From Alteromonas sp. V450 (GTDB lineage: Bacteria > Pseudomonadota > Gammaproteobacteria > Enterobacterales > Alteromonadaceae), in assembly GCF_001885075.1 (NCBI RefSeq), contig NZ_MODU01000004.1, forward strand, positions 4,278,001 to 4,342,000: a DNA stretch of 64,000 bases, in the 5' to 3' direction. A model generated the notes under the pieces. The model had not been told where the DNA came from and searched no databases. It worked only from the letters and a program-made list of their open reading frames with translations. Positions within the stretch are counted from its first letter, which is position 1. Every line of letters begins with the position of its first letter. Made by a program: the position numbers and the translations under genes. Shown here in pieces: positions 8,674 to 23,405 of the stretch.

Positions 8674-10074
8674 TTACTCCTGATAATCTCTAACGTCAGC
8701 AAAGCGACCGGTAATTGCCGCAGCGGCAGCCATTGCTGGGCTTACTAAGTGAGTACGCGCACCACGGCCTTGACGGCCTTCAAAGTTACGGTTACTGGTA
8801 GAGGCACATCTATCGCCTGCCACTAGCTTGTCGTCATTCATACCAAGGCACATAGAGCAGCCTGGCAAACGCCATTCAAAACCAGCATCGATAAAGATTT
8901 TATCTAATCCTTCAGCTTCTGCTTGGCGCTTTACATTACCTGACCCTGGAACAACAATCGCGGTAACTGACTCGGCGACTTTACCGCGTTTGGCGATTTG
9001 TGCCGCTGCGCGCATATCTTCAATACGACCGTTGGTACATGAGCCGATAAATACGTGGTTTACTGCAACGTCGGCAAGCTTTTCACCGGGTTTTAACCCC
9101 ATATACTCAAGCGCCTTTACTGCGCTCTCTTTTTCAACCGGGTCACTGAAGTCTTCAGGGGCAGGTACTGGTGTGTTTACGCCAATAACCTGGCCTGGGT
9201 TAGTGCCCCACGTAACCTGAGGCGCGATATCTGCCGCTTCAAGTTCAACCACAGTGTCAAAGGTTGCGCCTTCTTCGGTGTAAAGGGTTTTCCAATAAGC
9301 GACAGCGTCTTCCCAGTCTTGACCCTTAGGTGCGTATTCACGGCCTTCAAGGTAGGCGAAGGTTTTCTCGTCTGGTGCAACAAGACCAGCTTTCGCGCCA
9401 GCTTCAATACTCATGTTGCACACCGTCATGCGCTCTTCCATGCTTAAACCGCGGATAGCTTCACCTGCATATTCAATGACATGGCCAGTAGCGCCGGCGT
9501 GGCCAATTTTGCCGATAATGGCAAGAATAATGTCTTTTGCGGTAATACCAACAGGAAGCTTGCCATTTACGTTGATAAGCATGCTTTTCGCGCGGCTTTG
9601 TTTCAACGTTTGCGTTGCCAATACATGCTCTACCTGAGAGGTACCAATACCAAATGCCAGCGCACCAAATGCACCGTGGGTTGCAGTGTGTGAGTCACCA
9701 CACACCACCGTCATACCAGGCTGAATTAGACCTAATTCAGGGCCCATAACGTGCACAATACCTTGCTTCTGGTGGCCAACTGGAAATAGCTGAATGCCGT
9801 GTTCTTCACAGTTTTTTGCCAAGGTTTGTAGCTGAAGCGCATTCGCCGGACCACAGGCATCAATTGCCAGTGAACGGGTTGAAATGCTGTGATCCATGGT
9901 GCCAACCGTGCGATCAGGGCGTCGTACTTTACGGCCTTTTTCATTAAGGCCAGCGAATGCCTGAGGTGACGTTACTTCATGAATTAAGTGACGGTCGATA
10001 TAAATTAAGCTGTCTTCACCGATTTGGTCAATAATGTGGGCTTGCCACACTTTGTCATATAAGGTCTTGGCCAT
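8674..10074 (-). CDS. leuC: 3-isopropylmalate dehydratase large subunit
   Basis: Catalytic subunit of isopropylmalate isomerase, an aconitase-family enzyme with a 4Fe-4S cluster. The cluster cysteines are visible in [10 protein letters not shown] and in [10 protein letters not shown] near the C-terminus. [20 protein letters not shown] and [19 protein letters not shown] are typical aconitase-family blocks. The 466-residue length matches E. coli LeuC. It sits between leuB and leuD with gaps of 9 and 3 bases, so co-transcription is expected. Confidence 0.97.
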   Translation of the reverse strand: MAKTLYDKVWQAHIIDQIGEDSLIYIDRHLIHEVTSPQAFAGLNEKGRKVRRPDRTVGTMDHSISTRSLAIDACGPANALQLQTLAKNCEEHGIQLFPVGHQKQGIVHVMGPELGLIQPGMTVVCGDSHTATHGAFGALAFGIGTSQVEHVLATQTLKQSRAKSMLINVNGKLPVGITAKDIILAIIGKIGHAGATGHVIEYAGEAIRGLSMEERMTVCNMSIEAGAKAGLVAPDEKTFAYLEGREYAPKGQDWEDAVAYWKTLYTEEGATFDTVVELEAADIAPQVTWGTNPGQVIGVNTPVPAPEDFSDPVEKESAVKALEYMGLKPGEKLADVAVNHVFIGSCTNGRIEDMRAAAQIAKRGKVAESVTAIVVPGSGNVKRQAEAEGLDKIFIDAGFEWRLPGCSMCLGMNDDKLVAGDRCASTSNRNFEGRQGRGARTHLVSPAMAAAAAITGRFADVRDYQE

Positions 10075-10083
10075 GAGGTTGTT

Positions 10084-11181
<1,098 letters not shown>

Positions 11182-12741
11182 TTATACTCCTGCAACGCGT
11201 TCTTGTTGATTTTTTTGCTGATCAATTTGATCGGCCAAATATGTGTTGTTTAATACAAAGATAAGGGCTTTAACGCCGGCTTCTACAATATCAGTAGCAA
11301 GGCCAATCCCATGGAATCGGCGGCCCTTATATGTGGCGATAACGCTAACCTGGGCTAAAGCGTCGGCACCTTCACCTTTTGAATCTAGTTTGAAGTCGAC
11401 AACTTCTAAATCTTCGTGACCAAGTATAGACATAATGGCCTTATAAGCCGCATCTACCGGGCCGTTTCCAATGCTTGATTGGGTAATTTCCTCAGCACCT
11501 ACTTTCATTTTAACGGTGGCGCTCGGAATTATTTCACGGCCTGAGTTTGCTTGAAGGTAAAGCAACTGGAAGTGTGCTTGGTCGTGCTTTTGCTTATCGA
11601 AGAACAATAATGCTTCAAGGTCGTAGTCGTATACTTGACCTTTTTTATCCGCTAGCTTCAAAAAGGCGTCATACACTGCTTCTAAGTCGTAGTCTTCAGC
11701 CTTATAACCAAGCTCAGTTAAGCGGTGCTTGATTACATGGCGGCCAGAGCGAGAGGTTAGGTTCAAGTTGTTCTTGTTAATGCCCACACTTTCAGGGGTC
11801 ATAATTTCATAGGTATTTTGCGCTTTTAATACACCATCTTGGTGAATACCGGATGAGTGGCTAAACGCGTTAGCGCCAACAATCGCTTTGTTTGATTGAA
11901 CCGGCATATTACAAAGCTGGCTGACTAGCTTAGATGTGCGCGATATTTCGGTCGAATTAATGTTAGTTTCAAAGCCCAACATGTTCTTACGGGTTTGTAA
12001 GATCATGGCAATTTCTTCAAGCGATGCATTACCGGCACGCTCGCCAATACCGTTAATCGTGCATTCTACTTGTCTGGCGCCTTGCTCAACGGCTGCCAAT
12101 GAATTTGCAACGGCTAAGCCCAAGTCGTTGTGACAGTGAACGGAGATTGTCGCTTTGTCGATGTTGGGAACGCGATTAAATAATTGCTGGATAATACCGC
12201 CGAACTCTGTAGGCGTGGTGTAGCCTACAGTGTCTGGAATATTTACCGTCGTCGCGCCAGCGCTAATAGCGGCTTCAACCATTCGGCACAAGTAATCGAT
12301 ATGGGTTCGACCGGCGTCTTCACACGAAAATTCTACGTCATCGGTATATTGCCTAGCGTGTTTAACTGCTTTTACCGCCATCTCGACAATTTCGTCTTGA
12401 GACTTGCGAAGCTTGGCACCCACGTGGATTTCAGATGTAGCGATAAAAGTGTGAATTCGGAACTGTTCTGCAACGCTCAACGCTTGACCACAGGCATCGA
12501 TATCACCTGGCAACGCGCGAGATAAGCCACAAACAATCGAGCTTTTCACCTCTTTGGCAATCATTTGTACAGAGCGAAAGTCGCCCGGCGAAGATACCGG
12601 AAAACCTGCTTCAATAATATCAACGCCTAATCGCTCGAGCGCCAGTGCGATCTGTAGTTTCTCTTTGGCACTTAGGCTTGCAGGTAAGGCCTGCTCACCG
12701 TCTCGCAATGTGGTATCAAAGATCTTCACTTGATTTGTCAT
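11182..12741 (-). CDS. leuA: 2-isopropylmalate synthase
   Basis: First committed enzyme of leucine synthesis: condenses acetyl-CoA with 2-oxoisovalerate. The N-terminal [17 protein letters not shown] motif holds the metal-binding aspartate. [21 protein letters not shown] supplies the HxH motif. A C-terminal LeuA dimer domain, the usual site of leucine feedback inhibition, follows after about residue 390. It is 519 residues, close to the E. coli 523. GAGAGAG lies upstream of the ATG. The gene is preceded by a leader peptide and attenuator. Confidence 0.97.
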   Translation of the reverse strand: MTNQVKIFDTTLRDGEQALPASLSAKEKLQIALALERLGVDIIEAGFPVSSPGDFRSVQMIAKEVKSSIVCGLSRALPGDIDACGQALSVAEQFRIHTFIATSEIHVGAKLRKSQDEIVEMAVKAVKHARQYTDDVEFSCEDAGRTHIDYLCRMVEAAISAGATTVNIPDTVGYTTPTEFGGIIQQLFNRVPNIDKATISVHCHNDLGLAVANSLAAVEQGARQVECTINGIGERAGNASLEEIAMILQTRKNMLGFETNINSTEISRTSKLVSQLCNMPVQSNKAIVGANAFSHSSGIHQDGVLKAQNTYEIMTPESVGINKNNLNLTSRSGRHVIKHRLTELGYKAEDYDLEAVYDAFLKLADKKGQVYDYDLEALLFFDKQKHDQAHFQLLYLQANSGREIIPSATVKMKVGAEEITQSSIGNGPVDAAYKAIMSILGHEDLEVVDFKLDSKGEGADALAQVSVIATYKGRRFHGIGLATDIVEAGVKALIFVLNNTYLADQIDQQKNQQERVAGV

Positions 12742-12764
12742 GACGCTCTCTCAGTTGAATAGTT

Positions 12765-12795
12765 AAAAAAAAACCCGTGCTTTGCACGGGTTTTT
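12765..12795 (-). terminator. leu operon attenuator terminator
   Basis: On the minus strand AAAAACCCGTGC, a three-base loop and GCACGGGTTTTT form a strong hairpin running into nine T residues, between the leuL stop and leuA. Its 5' arm ACCCGTGCA (12783-12791) is also a perfect complement of TGCACGGGT (12823-12831) at the end of leuL, giving a competing antiterminator pairing. Confidence 0.93.
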
Positions 12796-12820
12796 GTGAA
12801 ATTAAATCGCTGGTCGCAAT

Positions 12821-12880
12821 CTACCCGTGCAGTCTTGCTGCCATAAGGAGTAGAGATAGAAGAAGAAAACGAATACGCAT
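12821..12880 (-). CDS. leuL: leu operon leader peptide
   Basis: A 19-residue reading frame encodes MRIRFLLLSLLLMAARLHG. Six of seven consecutive codons (residues 6-12, with one serine) are leucine, using CTT, CTA and CTC, and another Leu codon lies near the end. It sits between a clear promoter and a terminator hairpin ahead of leuA. This is the classical layout for attenuation: ribosome stalling when charged Leu-tRNA is scarce frees the TGCACGGGT segment at the end of the frame to pair with the terminator arm. The Leu cluster and complementary arms are seen; the mechanism follows the enterobacterial leu operon. Confidence 0.93.
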   Translation of the reverse strand: MRIRFLLLSLLLMAARLHG

Positions 12881-12917
12881 TTGCCGATTTTTCTTTGCTG
12901 ACCAAGTTGATGGCCAC

Positions 12918-12946
12918 AATGTACCCATGTGACATGAAGAGGTCAA
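12918..12946 (-). promoter_or_regulatory. leu operon sigma-70 promoter
   Basis: Minus-strand TTGACC (12941-12946) and TACATT (12918-12923) are separated by exactly 17 bases. Transcription would begin about 30 bases before the leuL start codon. Confidence 0.75.
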
Positions 12947-13173
12947 CCATTGTTTACAATAATGAGTATATTTTTGATGTATAAATCACATTTTTTAGTT
13001 ATTTAGGATGATTATCCTAATTTTCTGTGCGAAAGAACTAGATAATTCGTAAAACAGTGCGAATTCGCCGTGAAGTCAGAAGAGTTAAACTTTTATTAGG
13101 ATGTATGTACTAATGTTGCTTCTTTTTGATTTGTTTTTTTATGGGAATATATTTAACTAAATCGGTTTTTTAT

Positions 13174-13878
13174 TCACTTTTTGATTGGCAATGTGAATGT
13201 CTTCCAATTGATCTCTGTACTCAGGCGCATTTCTCTTATCGACAGCGAACGAGGAGAGCTTTTCGTTTTGTGGCTCCACACGTGGCCGCAACATGCACTC
13301 ATTAAAATGGCTTTCGTTGGTTTAAGAAGCGTATGCTTCATTGTTGTAAGCAGGGTGGGTGTGTCCGCTTGCGAATGAGGGGCGGTAGGATTACCGTTAC
13401 AATAAAACCAGCCGCTCTTGTTGAGGTGAACTTGCCCTCGTTCGTGACTGAACATGTCAATCGAGTCAAGTTCTATAGTAAAACCTTCCAGGCTTTCTAT
13501 AAGCACGGGCACTACAAGTCCGTATTCCGCGTGTTTTCGATACCAATTAGTGCATGCTTGTTCGTCTTTCTTCAGCCCTGGGCACTTCGCTGGTTGTTTA
13601 GACATCCAACTTCCATTATGAGTATCTACATGGAGCGGGGAGGTCGTTTGATTTTGCGAAACCATAAAGCGGGCCACACTCCTTACATGATAAGGCAGGC
13701 CACCTAACCGACGCTGCAATAAGGATGTGTTAGCTGTATCAGCGTGTGAAAGGGCAAAAAGCGCTCTTTCGTAAAGCGCTGTACAAATTTCAGTGAACCG
13801 AGCGTGATCGCCGCCTAACTCTCCCGATTCACTAAAAAAACCGCATTGAGTTCGAGAAGTGGTTTTCTCTGAAGCCAT
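13174..13878 (-). CDS. Hypothetical protein
   Basis: I do not recognise this 234-residue protein. It has no signal peptide, no convincing membrane helix and no catalytic motif I can name. The middle part is rich in Trp, Cys and His (KCPGLKKDEQACTNWYRKH, later GWFYCNGN), which could suit metal binding or a disulfide fold. The C-terminal third is basic and less ordered in look. ATG 13878 is chosen over a TTG two codons upstream; neither has a strong ribosome-binding site. It lies alone between the leu promoter region and the TonB receptor, flanked by AT-rich DNA. It may be a lineage-specific gene or, less likely, a chance frame. Confidence 0.5.
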   Translation of the reverse strand: MASEKTTSRTQCGFFSESGELGGDHARFTEICTALYERALFALSHADTANTSLLQRRLGGLPYHVRSVARFMVSQNQTTSPLHVDTHNGSWMSKQPAKCPGLKKDEQACTNWYRKHAEYGLVVPVLIESLEGFTIELDSIDMFSHERGQVHLNKSGWFYCNGNPTAPHSQADTPTLLTTMKHTLLKPTKAILMSACCGHVWSHKTKSSPRSLSIREMRLSTEINWKTFTLPIKK

Positions 13879-14333
13879 TACCAATCAAGCTAAATATTAG
13901 AACGATAATTAACCGTATCAAGAATTGACTAAAACTACCATATTCAGTTAAGAAAACCTTTTCGTACTCCTAATTAAAACTATTTGCCAATAGGTGTGTA
14001 TTACCAATTTTTGCATTTGGCTATGTGGTTTTTGTCAATGGTTAGTACCTTTAAATTTTTATTTATTTTAATAACTCGCTGTTTTGCAACGACAAATCAT
14101 ATTTTGTGTGTTTTTTTGAAGTTTGTAATATGTTTTGGTAATGCCAAATGGTACTAATTATTCAATAATAATTTGTATTTTTGTGTTGACCAATGTTACA
14201 AGTTGTCTTACTTTTGTAACGACCTTGTAAATTAACTGTAAGACCTTTTTGCGAGGCGGAGTATGTTGCAATCAATTAAGTGGTAAGGGATGAGCTTGTT
14301 GGTTATCTCTAAATCCTTAACAAGGAAACACAC
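13879..14333. promoter_or_regulatory. AT-rich control region upstream of the TonB receptor
   Basis: No gene is visible in these 455 bases. Several inverted repeats suggest operators: GTTACAA/TTGTAAC (14195-14220, 12-base spacer), TTTGG-TAATG-CCAAA (about 14135-14149), and the opposed copies TTAGTACC (14042-14049) and GGTACTAA (14150-14157). A weak promoter TTGACC (14186-14191), 17 bases, TACTTT would place the GTTACAA palindrome across the promoter. Which regulator binds cannot be told. Confidence 0.45.
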
Positions 14334-17282
14334 ATGGGACACAAATTATCAAAAATCACCCTTGCGATGCTGTCAGCTTCTGCATTCAGTTTAACGGCAC
14401 CGACAAGCGCGCAAGAGCAGCAAAAATCGAAAGAAGATGTTGAAGTAATTGAAGTTTCTGGCATCCGAGCCTCACTTGCCAGTGCGCTTAACGAAAAGCG
14501 ATACCAAAATAATCTAGTGGAAGTGATAGAAGCCGAAGATATTGGTAAGTTGCCTGACCAAAATTTAGCTGAAGTGTTGGAAAATATTACCGGTATACAG
14601 ATTACACGGGAAGCTGGCGTTGGTACGGGCGTCCAAATTCGTGGTACCGATGCTAACCGAACAGAAATCAATGGTGTTTCAACCGTAGGCTCTGGCGCGG
14701 GACGAAGCGGTATTGATTTTGAAGATGTTTCCGCCGCCATTATTGCAGGCTTGGAAGTGACTAAATCGCCCAATGCCAAAACCATTGAAGGTTCAGTGGG
14801 TGGCACAATTAACCTTAAGACTATTCGACCTTTACAGCTTAGTGAACAGCTCGCGGCGTTTCGCGTTCAGGGTGAAAACAGTAGTTTAACGACTGATAGT
14901 AACTTTCAACCTCGAATCTCGGGTACGTTTGGTGACAACTGGGATACCGAACACGGTACTATTGGTGTTGTCGTTAGTGGTAGCTATGCACAACAAGACG
15001 TAACGGCATTTCGTCCTCGAGCAGACAGAGATAACTTAATTGCATCAGACAGCGGTGTTGCAAGTGCTCAGTCTTTTGACTTTTTACCTATTCAATTCTT
15101 TGTTCAAGATTACGACAACTTCGAATACGAAACAAAAAACCTCGTAGGCACTATTGAGTGGGCGCCTAACGACAATACTAAGTTCTTCTTTGACGCAATT
15201 ATCAATGATCAAGAACGTTTACAAGAGAGCTCGCGTGTTCAGGCATCAGGCGTAAGTGCACTTAATGATGTATCTGTACCAGATGAATTTGAAACCATCG
15301 ATTTTGGTTCTTTAGGTGGCACAAATCTAGGGTCGATTAAAGCAGCACTTCGCGGTGTTATCCCTGTCGATCTTGAAAACGATGATGATGATCCTAACCT
15401 GCGCTTTTCAAGTGATACAAATTCACGTGTGACGAAAAGTGAAATTTTCCGCTTAGGTGGTGAATGGCAGGGTGAAAAATGGAGCGTATTTGCTGAAGTG
15501 GCATCATCCTCATCAGACACTACTACACCAAGCTTTAACACGACACTTAACTTTATTAACCCCAATGCGCCACTTGATGCCGGAGGGGGTAATGACAACA
15601 GCGTTCCATTTGAATATGACTTAACGGGTGGCGCTTTGACATTCGGCATTGCTGAAGGGGCAGACTTAGCACCCACAGCAGAACAGCTATTGGATCCTGC
15701 AAACGTTGTATTACGCGATGTTAATATCGGTCGAGACCAAGTAGAAAACTCTGAAGATGCGTTTAGGGTTGATTTAACTTATTTTGTTGATACAGCTATC
15801 ACATCTATCGACTTTGGTTATCGCTACAGCAAGTCTAGTAGCATGATGCAAGAAGTAGGTACTAGCGTTGGCAATAGGACAATGGCTGATAGCCCACGAG
15901 GAAACTTATTTTCAGAAGTACTTGTAGCTGGGCCCGACAACTTTAATGATGCTGATGGTCGAGAGTTATACGTAAAAGATTTTTTACTTATCGATCCTGA
16001 GCTCGTTTCTTCTAATCCTGATTACGTGCTTGAAGTGCTCCAAAATGCAATGGAGACCCATGGCTCAAGTAAAACCCTTTCTGTCCCTACGTCTAGTTCG
16101 TCAGGCTTTTTTGATATAGAGGAAACAACGCACGCGCTCTATGCTCAAGCAAATTTTGAATATGAGATGTTCAGAGGCAACTTCGGTGCGAGATATGTAC
16201 AAACTGATATAGACTCAGTAGGTAACTCGGTAACAAAAGGCCCAGATGGCGACCTTGTGTCTCGAATAAGCTCAACATCAGATTACAACTTCTTCTTACC
16301 TAGATTGAATATTGTGGCTGACGTTGCAGATGACGTAGTAGTAAGGTTTGGTGCGGGTAAAGATATTCGTAGACCTAATTTTGATGACCTTTCTACTTCG
16401 TTTACGTTTAGTACGAGCCCCAATCCGAATGTTTCTTTTGGTAACCCTGATTTGCAGCCAGAAGAAGTGACATCTTATGATTTGGCTGCTGAATGGTATT
16501 TCGCTGAAGCAAGTGTGTTTAGCGTAGGCATTTTCCACAAAACGCGTAAAAACCTATTCGTTGACCAAATCGTATCGCCTGTTGAAGATCCTGTAACGGG
16601 TTATCGAGACTTAACCGACCCTTGCGAAGGTGGTGGTATTTTTAACCCTATCGCAGACATTAACGTGTTTGGCCCTGAGCTTGGTACGGGTGTCTGTGTA
16701 GGAACAGAAACAAAAATTAATGATTCGGCAGAAACAACGCAAAAAGGTATTGAGTTTGCTGTTCAATATGATTTATCAAGCTTCGAATCGGAACTAGGCT
16801 GGGCTTCAGGATTTGGTGTGTTAGCAAACTATACCATTCAAGAGTTCTCGGGTGGTCAGGAAGTGAATAAAGCCACTTCTCGAGCCGGAAGTGTTTTCAA
16901 AGCAACGACAGGTAGCGATGAAGAAGTCACTGCCGTTCAAGGCTTGCTGAATTTATCAGAGAACGCATACAACATAACGCTTTACTATGAAAAATATGGT
17001 TTATCAGCTCGCATGCGTTATACCTGGCGCGAGGCATATCGTACAGATGACTTCGGCAGTACATCGAGCTTCCCATGGGGGTTCCCAGCAGTACAAGCGG
17101 ATCGTGGTCAGCTTAATGCAAGTGTAACTTATGATGTTAACGAGAATCTAAACATTGGTGTGGAAGCGGTAAACATTACAGAATCTGAGGTGGAGCAGTA
17201 CTGTGTTAACGATGGTGCGCTCCTATGCTTCCAAGGCTTGACCGACCGAAGAATTACGGTAGGCGCCAATTACCGATTCTAA
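14334..17282 (+). CDS. TonB-dependent outer-membrane receptor, Caulobacter-type
   Basis: Outer-membrane active transporter driven by TonB. A signal peptide ends at about residue 26 (TSA, then Q). The N-terminal plug (about 45-165) carries LPDQNLAEVLENITGIQI, a VQIRGTDANRTEINGV block and GGTINLKTIRP. The remainder is a beta-barrel ending in YRF, the usual outer-membrane C-terminus. This 982-residue architecture matches the Caulobacter-type TonB receptors, which often take up oligosaccharides. The substrate is unknown: no glycoside hydrolase or sugar regulator adjoins it, so the carbohydrate role is only family inference. AAGGAAA precedes the ATG. It is monocistronic, with a terminator just downstream. 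Confidence 0.92.
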   Translation: MGHKLSKITLAMLSASAFSLTAPTSAQEQQKSKEDVEVIEVSGIRASLASALNEKRYQNNLVEVIEAEDIGKLPDQNLAEVLENITGIQITREAGVGTGVQIRGTDANRTEINGVSTVGSGAGRSGIDFEDVSAAIIAGLEVTKSPNAKTIEGSVGGTINLKTIRPLQLSEQLAAFRVQGENSSLTTDSNFQPRISGTFGDNWDTEHGTIGVVVSGSYAQQDVTAFRPRADRDNLIASDSGVASAQSFDFLPIQFFVQDYDNFEYETKNLVGTIEWAPNDNTKFFFDAIINDQERLQESSRVQASGVSALNDVSVPDEFETIDFGSLGGTNLGSIKAALRGVIPVDLENDDDDPNLRFSSDTNSRVTKSEIFRLGGEWQGEKWSVFAEVASSSSDTTTPSFNTTLNFINPNAPLDAGGGNDNSVPFEYDLTGGALTFGIAEGADLAPTAEQLLDPANVVLRDVNIGRDQVENSEDAFRVDLTYFVDTAITSIDFGYRYSKSSSMMQEVGTSVGNRTMADSPRGNLFSEVLVAGPDNFNDADGRELYVKDFLLIDPELVSSNPDYVLEVLQNAMETHGSSKTLSVPTSSSSGFFDIEETTHALYAQANFEYEMFRGNFGARYVQTDIDSVGNSVTKGPDGDLVSRISSTSDYNFFLPRLNIVADVADDVVVRFGAGKDIRRPNFDDLSTSFTFSTSPNPNVSFGNPDLQPEEVTSYDLAAEWYFAEASVFSVGIFHKTRKNLFVDQIVSPVEDPVTGYRDLTDPCEGGGIFNPIADINVFGPELGTGVCVGTETKINDSAETTQKGIEFAVQYDLSSFESELGWASGFGVLANYTIQEFSGGQEVNKATSRAGSVFKATTGSDEEVTAVQGLLNLSENAYNITLYYEKYGLSARMRYTWREAYRTDDFGSTSSFPWGFPAVQADRGQLNASVTYDVNENLNIGVEAVNITESEVEQYCVNDGALLCFQGLTDRRITVGANYRF

Positions 17283-17348
17283 ATTAATATCCGCAGCATG
17301 CGGCAATAAACTCTAAGATCACATGGTGTGGTTGTGATGTGTGCATTG

Positions 17349-17375
17349 GCCCTGACAAACGTCAGGGCTTTTTTT
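17349..17375 (+). terminator. Terminator of the TonB receptor gene
   Basis: GCCCTGAC-AAAC-GTCAGGGC hairpin followed by seven T residues, 67 bases after the stop codon. Confidence 0.92.
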
Positions 17376-17434
17376 ATGCACAATCAAACGGTGTGCTAAA
17401 CACCATGAGCAAGTAAAAGTTAATCTATTGCATA

Positions 17435-17470
17435 CAAAAAAGGCACCGCGCGGTACGCCGGTGCCTTTTT
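17435..17470 (-). terminator. eno terminator
   Basis: On the minus strand AAAAAGGCACCG and CGGTGCCTTTTTT form a strong hairpin with a T-run, 31 bases past the eno stop. The flanking A and T runs could also let it work from the other side. Confidence 0.9.
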
Positions 17471-17500
17471 AAAAATGATTAAACTAGGTTAAGTTTACGC

Positions 17501-18802
<1,302 letters not shown>

Positions 18803-18815
18803 TCAACAATTGAAT

Positions 18816-18840
18816 GGGGTGCAACGGGAGAGAGCACCCC
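18816..18840 (-). other. Hairpin in the pyrG-eno spacer
   Basis: GGGGTGC (18816-18822) and GCACCCC (18834-18840) can pair. On the minus strand the hairpin has no T-run after it, so readthrough from pyrG to eno is likely; it may serve as an RNA processing or stability element. Confidence 0.45.
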
Positions 18841-18852
18841 TTTTATTAGAAA

Positions 18853-20529
<1,677 letters not shown>

Positions 20530-20579
20530 TTAGAACAAAACCAGCTACACTTTGGACGGGGCGATAGTATACGCAAAAT

Positions 20580-20610
20580 CATGTGGGCAGACAATCAATT
20601 TGCCCACATG
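20580..20610 (-). terminator. Candidate mutS terminator hairpin
   Basis: CATGTGGGCA and TGCCCACATG form a perfect 10-base-pair stem with an AT-rich loop between the mutS stop and the pyrG start. On the minus strand ATTTT follows, so it may be a modest intrinsic terminator. Confidence 0.55.
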
Positions 20611-20640
20611 ATGCGCAATTTATACGCGCCTAAGCTTGGT

Positions 20641-23280
20641 TTAAGATTGGCTTAAGCGCTTAAGGGTGTAGATAAGGTCTAGTGCTTGACGAGGTGATAG
20701 CTCATCGGGTGATAAGTTTTCAAGGGCCTCTACTACCGGGTGTGGCTTATCAGGGAACAGCATTTCAGCTTGGCCTTTGGTATTTGATGGAGCTTTACCT
20801 GATGCGCTTGTTTTATTTGCACCTTTTGCTGAGGTCTTCGCTACAAAAGCCTCATCGTTGGCGTTCTCTGATCCATCTTCCGTGCTGGTCATAAGGTGTG
20901 ATGATTCCAACACCGCAAGCTTCTGTTGCGCCGCTTTTATTACTGCTTTAGGTACGCCTGCAAGTTGGGCAACCTGTAAACCAAAGCTTTTGCTCGCCGC
21001 GCCTTCTGATACGGTATGCATGAAGCGTATAGTATCTTCAAACTCCATTGCATCTAAATGTACATTCACTACACCACTTTGGGTTTCTGGAAGTTCAGTT
21101 AGTTCAAAGTAATGCGTGGCAAAAAGCGTATAAGCATTCAGCTGTTTTGCTAAATAACTTGCGCATGCCCACGCTAGTGACAATCCGTCATAGGTACTGG
21201 TACCGCGGCCTATTTCATCCATTAATACCAACGAATTTTCTGTGGCATTGTTTAGAATGTTCGCCGTTTCTGTCATCTCAACCATAAAGGTAGAGCGACC
21301 AGAGGCTAAATCATCTGATGCACCGATACGGGTAAAGATGCGATCAAGTTTTCCTATGTGTGCATTTTCTGCAGGCACAAAACTGCCAATACAGGCCAAT
21401 AATGCAATGAGCGCGGTTTGGCGCATATAGGTTGACTTACCGCCCATGTTCGGGCCAGTAATAATCAGCATACGGCGCTCTGTGTCTAACTGAAGCGGGT
21501 TAGCAATGAAGGGGTCTTTCATTACATTCTCAACCACAGGGTGGCGACCGGCATCATAGGTAAGCGCACATTCTTGACTCAAGTTAGGTCGATACCAATC
21601 AAGGGAGACTGCCCGTTCGGCAAAACAGCACAGCACGTCAAGCTTGGCAAGCGCAGCGGCGGTTTCAATTAAGTTATTTAAGTGTGGGCTAAAGCTGTCG
21701 AACAAGGCTTCATAAAGCTGCTTTTCAAGAGCAAGTGCAGCGCCTTGACTGCTCAACACTTTATCTTCGTGCTCTTTAAGTTCTGGTGTTATATACCGCT
21801 CAGTATTTTTAAGGGTTTGTCTTCGAATATATTCAGCGGGCGCCAATGCACTGTTTGCACGGCTAATTTCAATAAAGAAGCCGTGAACTTTGTTGTAGCC
21901 CACTTTTAGCGTAGAAATGCCCGTGCGCTCGCGCTCACGTTGTTCCATAGCGTCTAAGTAGTCGGTAGCACCTTGTGATAGCTTACGCAATTCATCAAGT
22001 TCGGCGTTGTAGCCCTCGGCAATTACGCCGCCATCGCGTATTACCACTGGTGGGTTATCGATAATGGCATCGTTTAACAGGGCTTGAAGCTCGGGGTAAG
22101 TGCCAATGGTTGCGCTAATACTTCTGATTTGGCCGGTATCGAACCGCGCTAGAGCATCTTGTAAGTCAGGCAGGGCATTAAACGCATTTTTTAGGCGAGC
22201 AAAGTCCCGCGGCCGCGCTGAACGAAGGGCCAATCGCGCCATAATACGTTCTATATCACCAATGTGTTTGAGCGCAGTGCGAATATCTTCAGGGTCGTCA
22301 TTAATAAACGTTTCAACAGCATCTAGGCGGCTGTGAAGTTCATGTTGATCGGTTAAAGGCGAGTGAATAACGCGCTGCAGCATACGACTACCCATTGCCG
22401 TAGTGGTGGTATCCATCACGCTAAACAGCGTATTTTCCTGGCCGCCCGACAAATTATGGGTAAGTTCTAGGTTCCTGCGGGTGGCGGCATCAAGCTGCAC
22501 GCGGCTGTCTTGCTGTTCGGTCTGAATGCGTCGAATGTGAGGCAGAGCAGTGCGCTGGGTATCCTTTACATATTGTAAAACGCAGCCCGCTGCGCCTAGG
22601 CCTTTTGTAACGCCTTTTATTCCAAACCCATCTAATGTTTTGGTTTCAAACTGCGCGTTTAATTGCTCGGCGGCGGTATCAATGTCGAATTCCCATTCAG
22701 GACGGCGTCTAAGCCCTTTGCGGTTTTCAACCAATGCTAAGCTTTCAAATCCTTCGGGATAGAGTAGTTCGGCTGGGTTAATGCGCTGAATTTCAGCAAG
22801 TAAGCTTTCATCGCTGTCGCATTCAAATACAACAAAACGACCGCTGGTAACATCTAGGGTTGCCAGGCCATAGTGCATACTGTGACCACAAACGGCGGCT
22901 AGAATATTATCGCGACGTTCTTCTAACAGCGCTTCGTCGGTGACTGTACCGGGCGTAACAATACGTTGTACCGCGCGCTCAACAGGGCCTTTACTGGTGG
23001 CTGGGTCGCCAACTTGCTCGCAAATGGCTACTGACTCACCCATTTTCACTAAGCGCGACAGATAACTTTCTACCGCATGATAAGGCACACCCGCCATAGG
23101 AATAGGTTCACCACCCGATTTTCCTCTGGCTGTTAATGAAATATCCAGTAATTCAGCAGCTTTTTTGGCATCGTCGTAAAACAACTCATAAAAGTCGCCC
23201 ATGCGATAAAACAGTAAAATATTCGGATGCTGCGCCTTAATAGTCAGGTATTGGCGCATCATAGGAGTATGTGATTCCAA
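20641..23280 (-). CDS. mutS: DNA mismatch repair protein MutS
   Basis: Recognises mismatches and small loops and recruits MutL. The N-terminal mismatch-binding domain has the [11 protein letters not shown] block with the Phe-x-Glu motif that wedges into the mismatch. The C-terminal ATPase domain has Walker [31 protein letters not shown] and FATHYFEL. A Ser/Ala/Lys-rich linker (about residues 800-840) precedes the C-terminal tetramerisation segment. The start is taken as TTG 23280 ([11 protein letters not shown]), with AGAGG 6 bases upstream; this lines up with the E. coli AHTPMMQQY start. A longer reading from a TTG at 23382 adds 34 unrelated residues. Divergent from pncC. Confidence 0.96.
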   Translation of the reverse strand: MESHTPMMRQYLTIKAQHPNILLFYRMGDFYELFYDDAKKAAELLDISLTARGKSGGEPIPMAGVPYHAVESYLSRLVKMGESVAICEQVGDPATSKGPVERAVQRIVTPGTVTDEALLEERRDNILAAVCGHSMHYGLATLDVTSGRFVVFECDSDESLLAEIQRINPAELLYPEGFESLALVENRKGLRRRPEWEFDIDTAAEQLNAQFETKTLDGFGIKGVTKGLGAAGCVLQYVKDTQRTALPHIRRIQTEQQDSRVQLDAATRRNLELTHNLSGGQENTLFSVMDTTTTAMGSRMLQRVIHSPLTDQHELHSRLDAVETFINDDPEDIRTALKHIGDIERIMARLALRSARPRDFARLKNAFNALPDLQDALARFDTGQIRSISATIGTYPELQALLNDAIIDNPPVVIRDGGVIAEGYNAELDELRKLSQGATDYLDAMEQRERERTGISTLKVGYNKVHGFFIEISRANSALAPAEYIRRQTLKNTERYITPELKEHEDKVLSSQGAALALEKQLYEALFDSFSPHLNNLIETAAALAKLDVLCCFAERAVSLDWYRPNLSQECALTYDAGRHPVVENVMKDPFIANPLQLDTERRMLIITGPNMGGKSTYMRQTALIALLACIGSFVPAENAHIGKLDRIFTRIGASDDLASGRSTFMVEMTETANILNNATENSLVLMDEIGRGTSTYDGLSLAWACASYLAKQLNAYTLFATHYFELTELPETQSGVVNVHLDAMEFEDTIRFMHTVSEGAASKSFGLQVAQLAGVPKAVIKAAQQKLAVLESSHLMTSTEDGSENANDEAFVAKTSAKGANKTSASGKAPSNTKGQAEMLFPDKPHPVVEALENLSPDELSPRQALDLIYTLKRLSQS

Positions 23281-23405
23281 AAAATGCCTCTGCGAATTTG
23301 TTGCTGGGTTTAATGCCTGTTGGGGACAATAAATGATAAACTCACGCCCACTAAGATCAAGCGAAGATCTGATAAAGCACAACAGGTGTAATTAGGTATA
23401 TCCAA

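Noticed and set aside
12738..12950. 70-codon minus-strand frame across the leu leader
   Set aside because: It overlaps promoter, leader peptide and attenuator. The 19-codon frame with clustered Leu codons explains the region much better.
13174..13707. Plus-strand frames opposite the hypothetical gene
   Set aside because: They lack start signals and are mutually overlapping; the single long minus-strand frame is the better reading, though itself uncertain.
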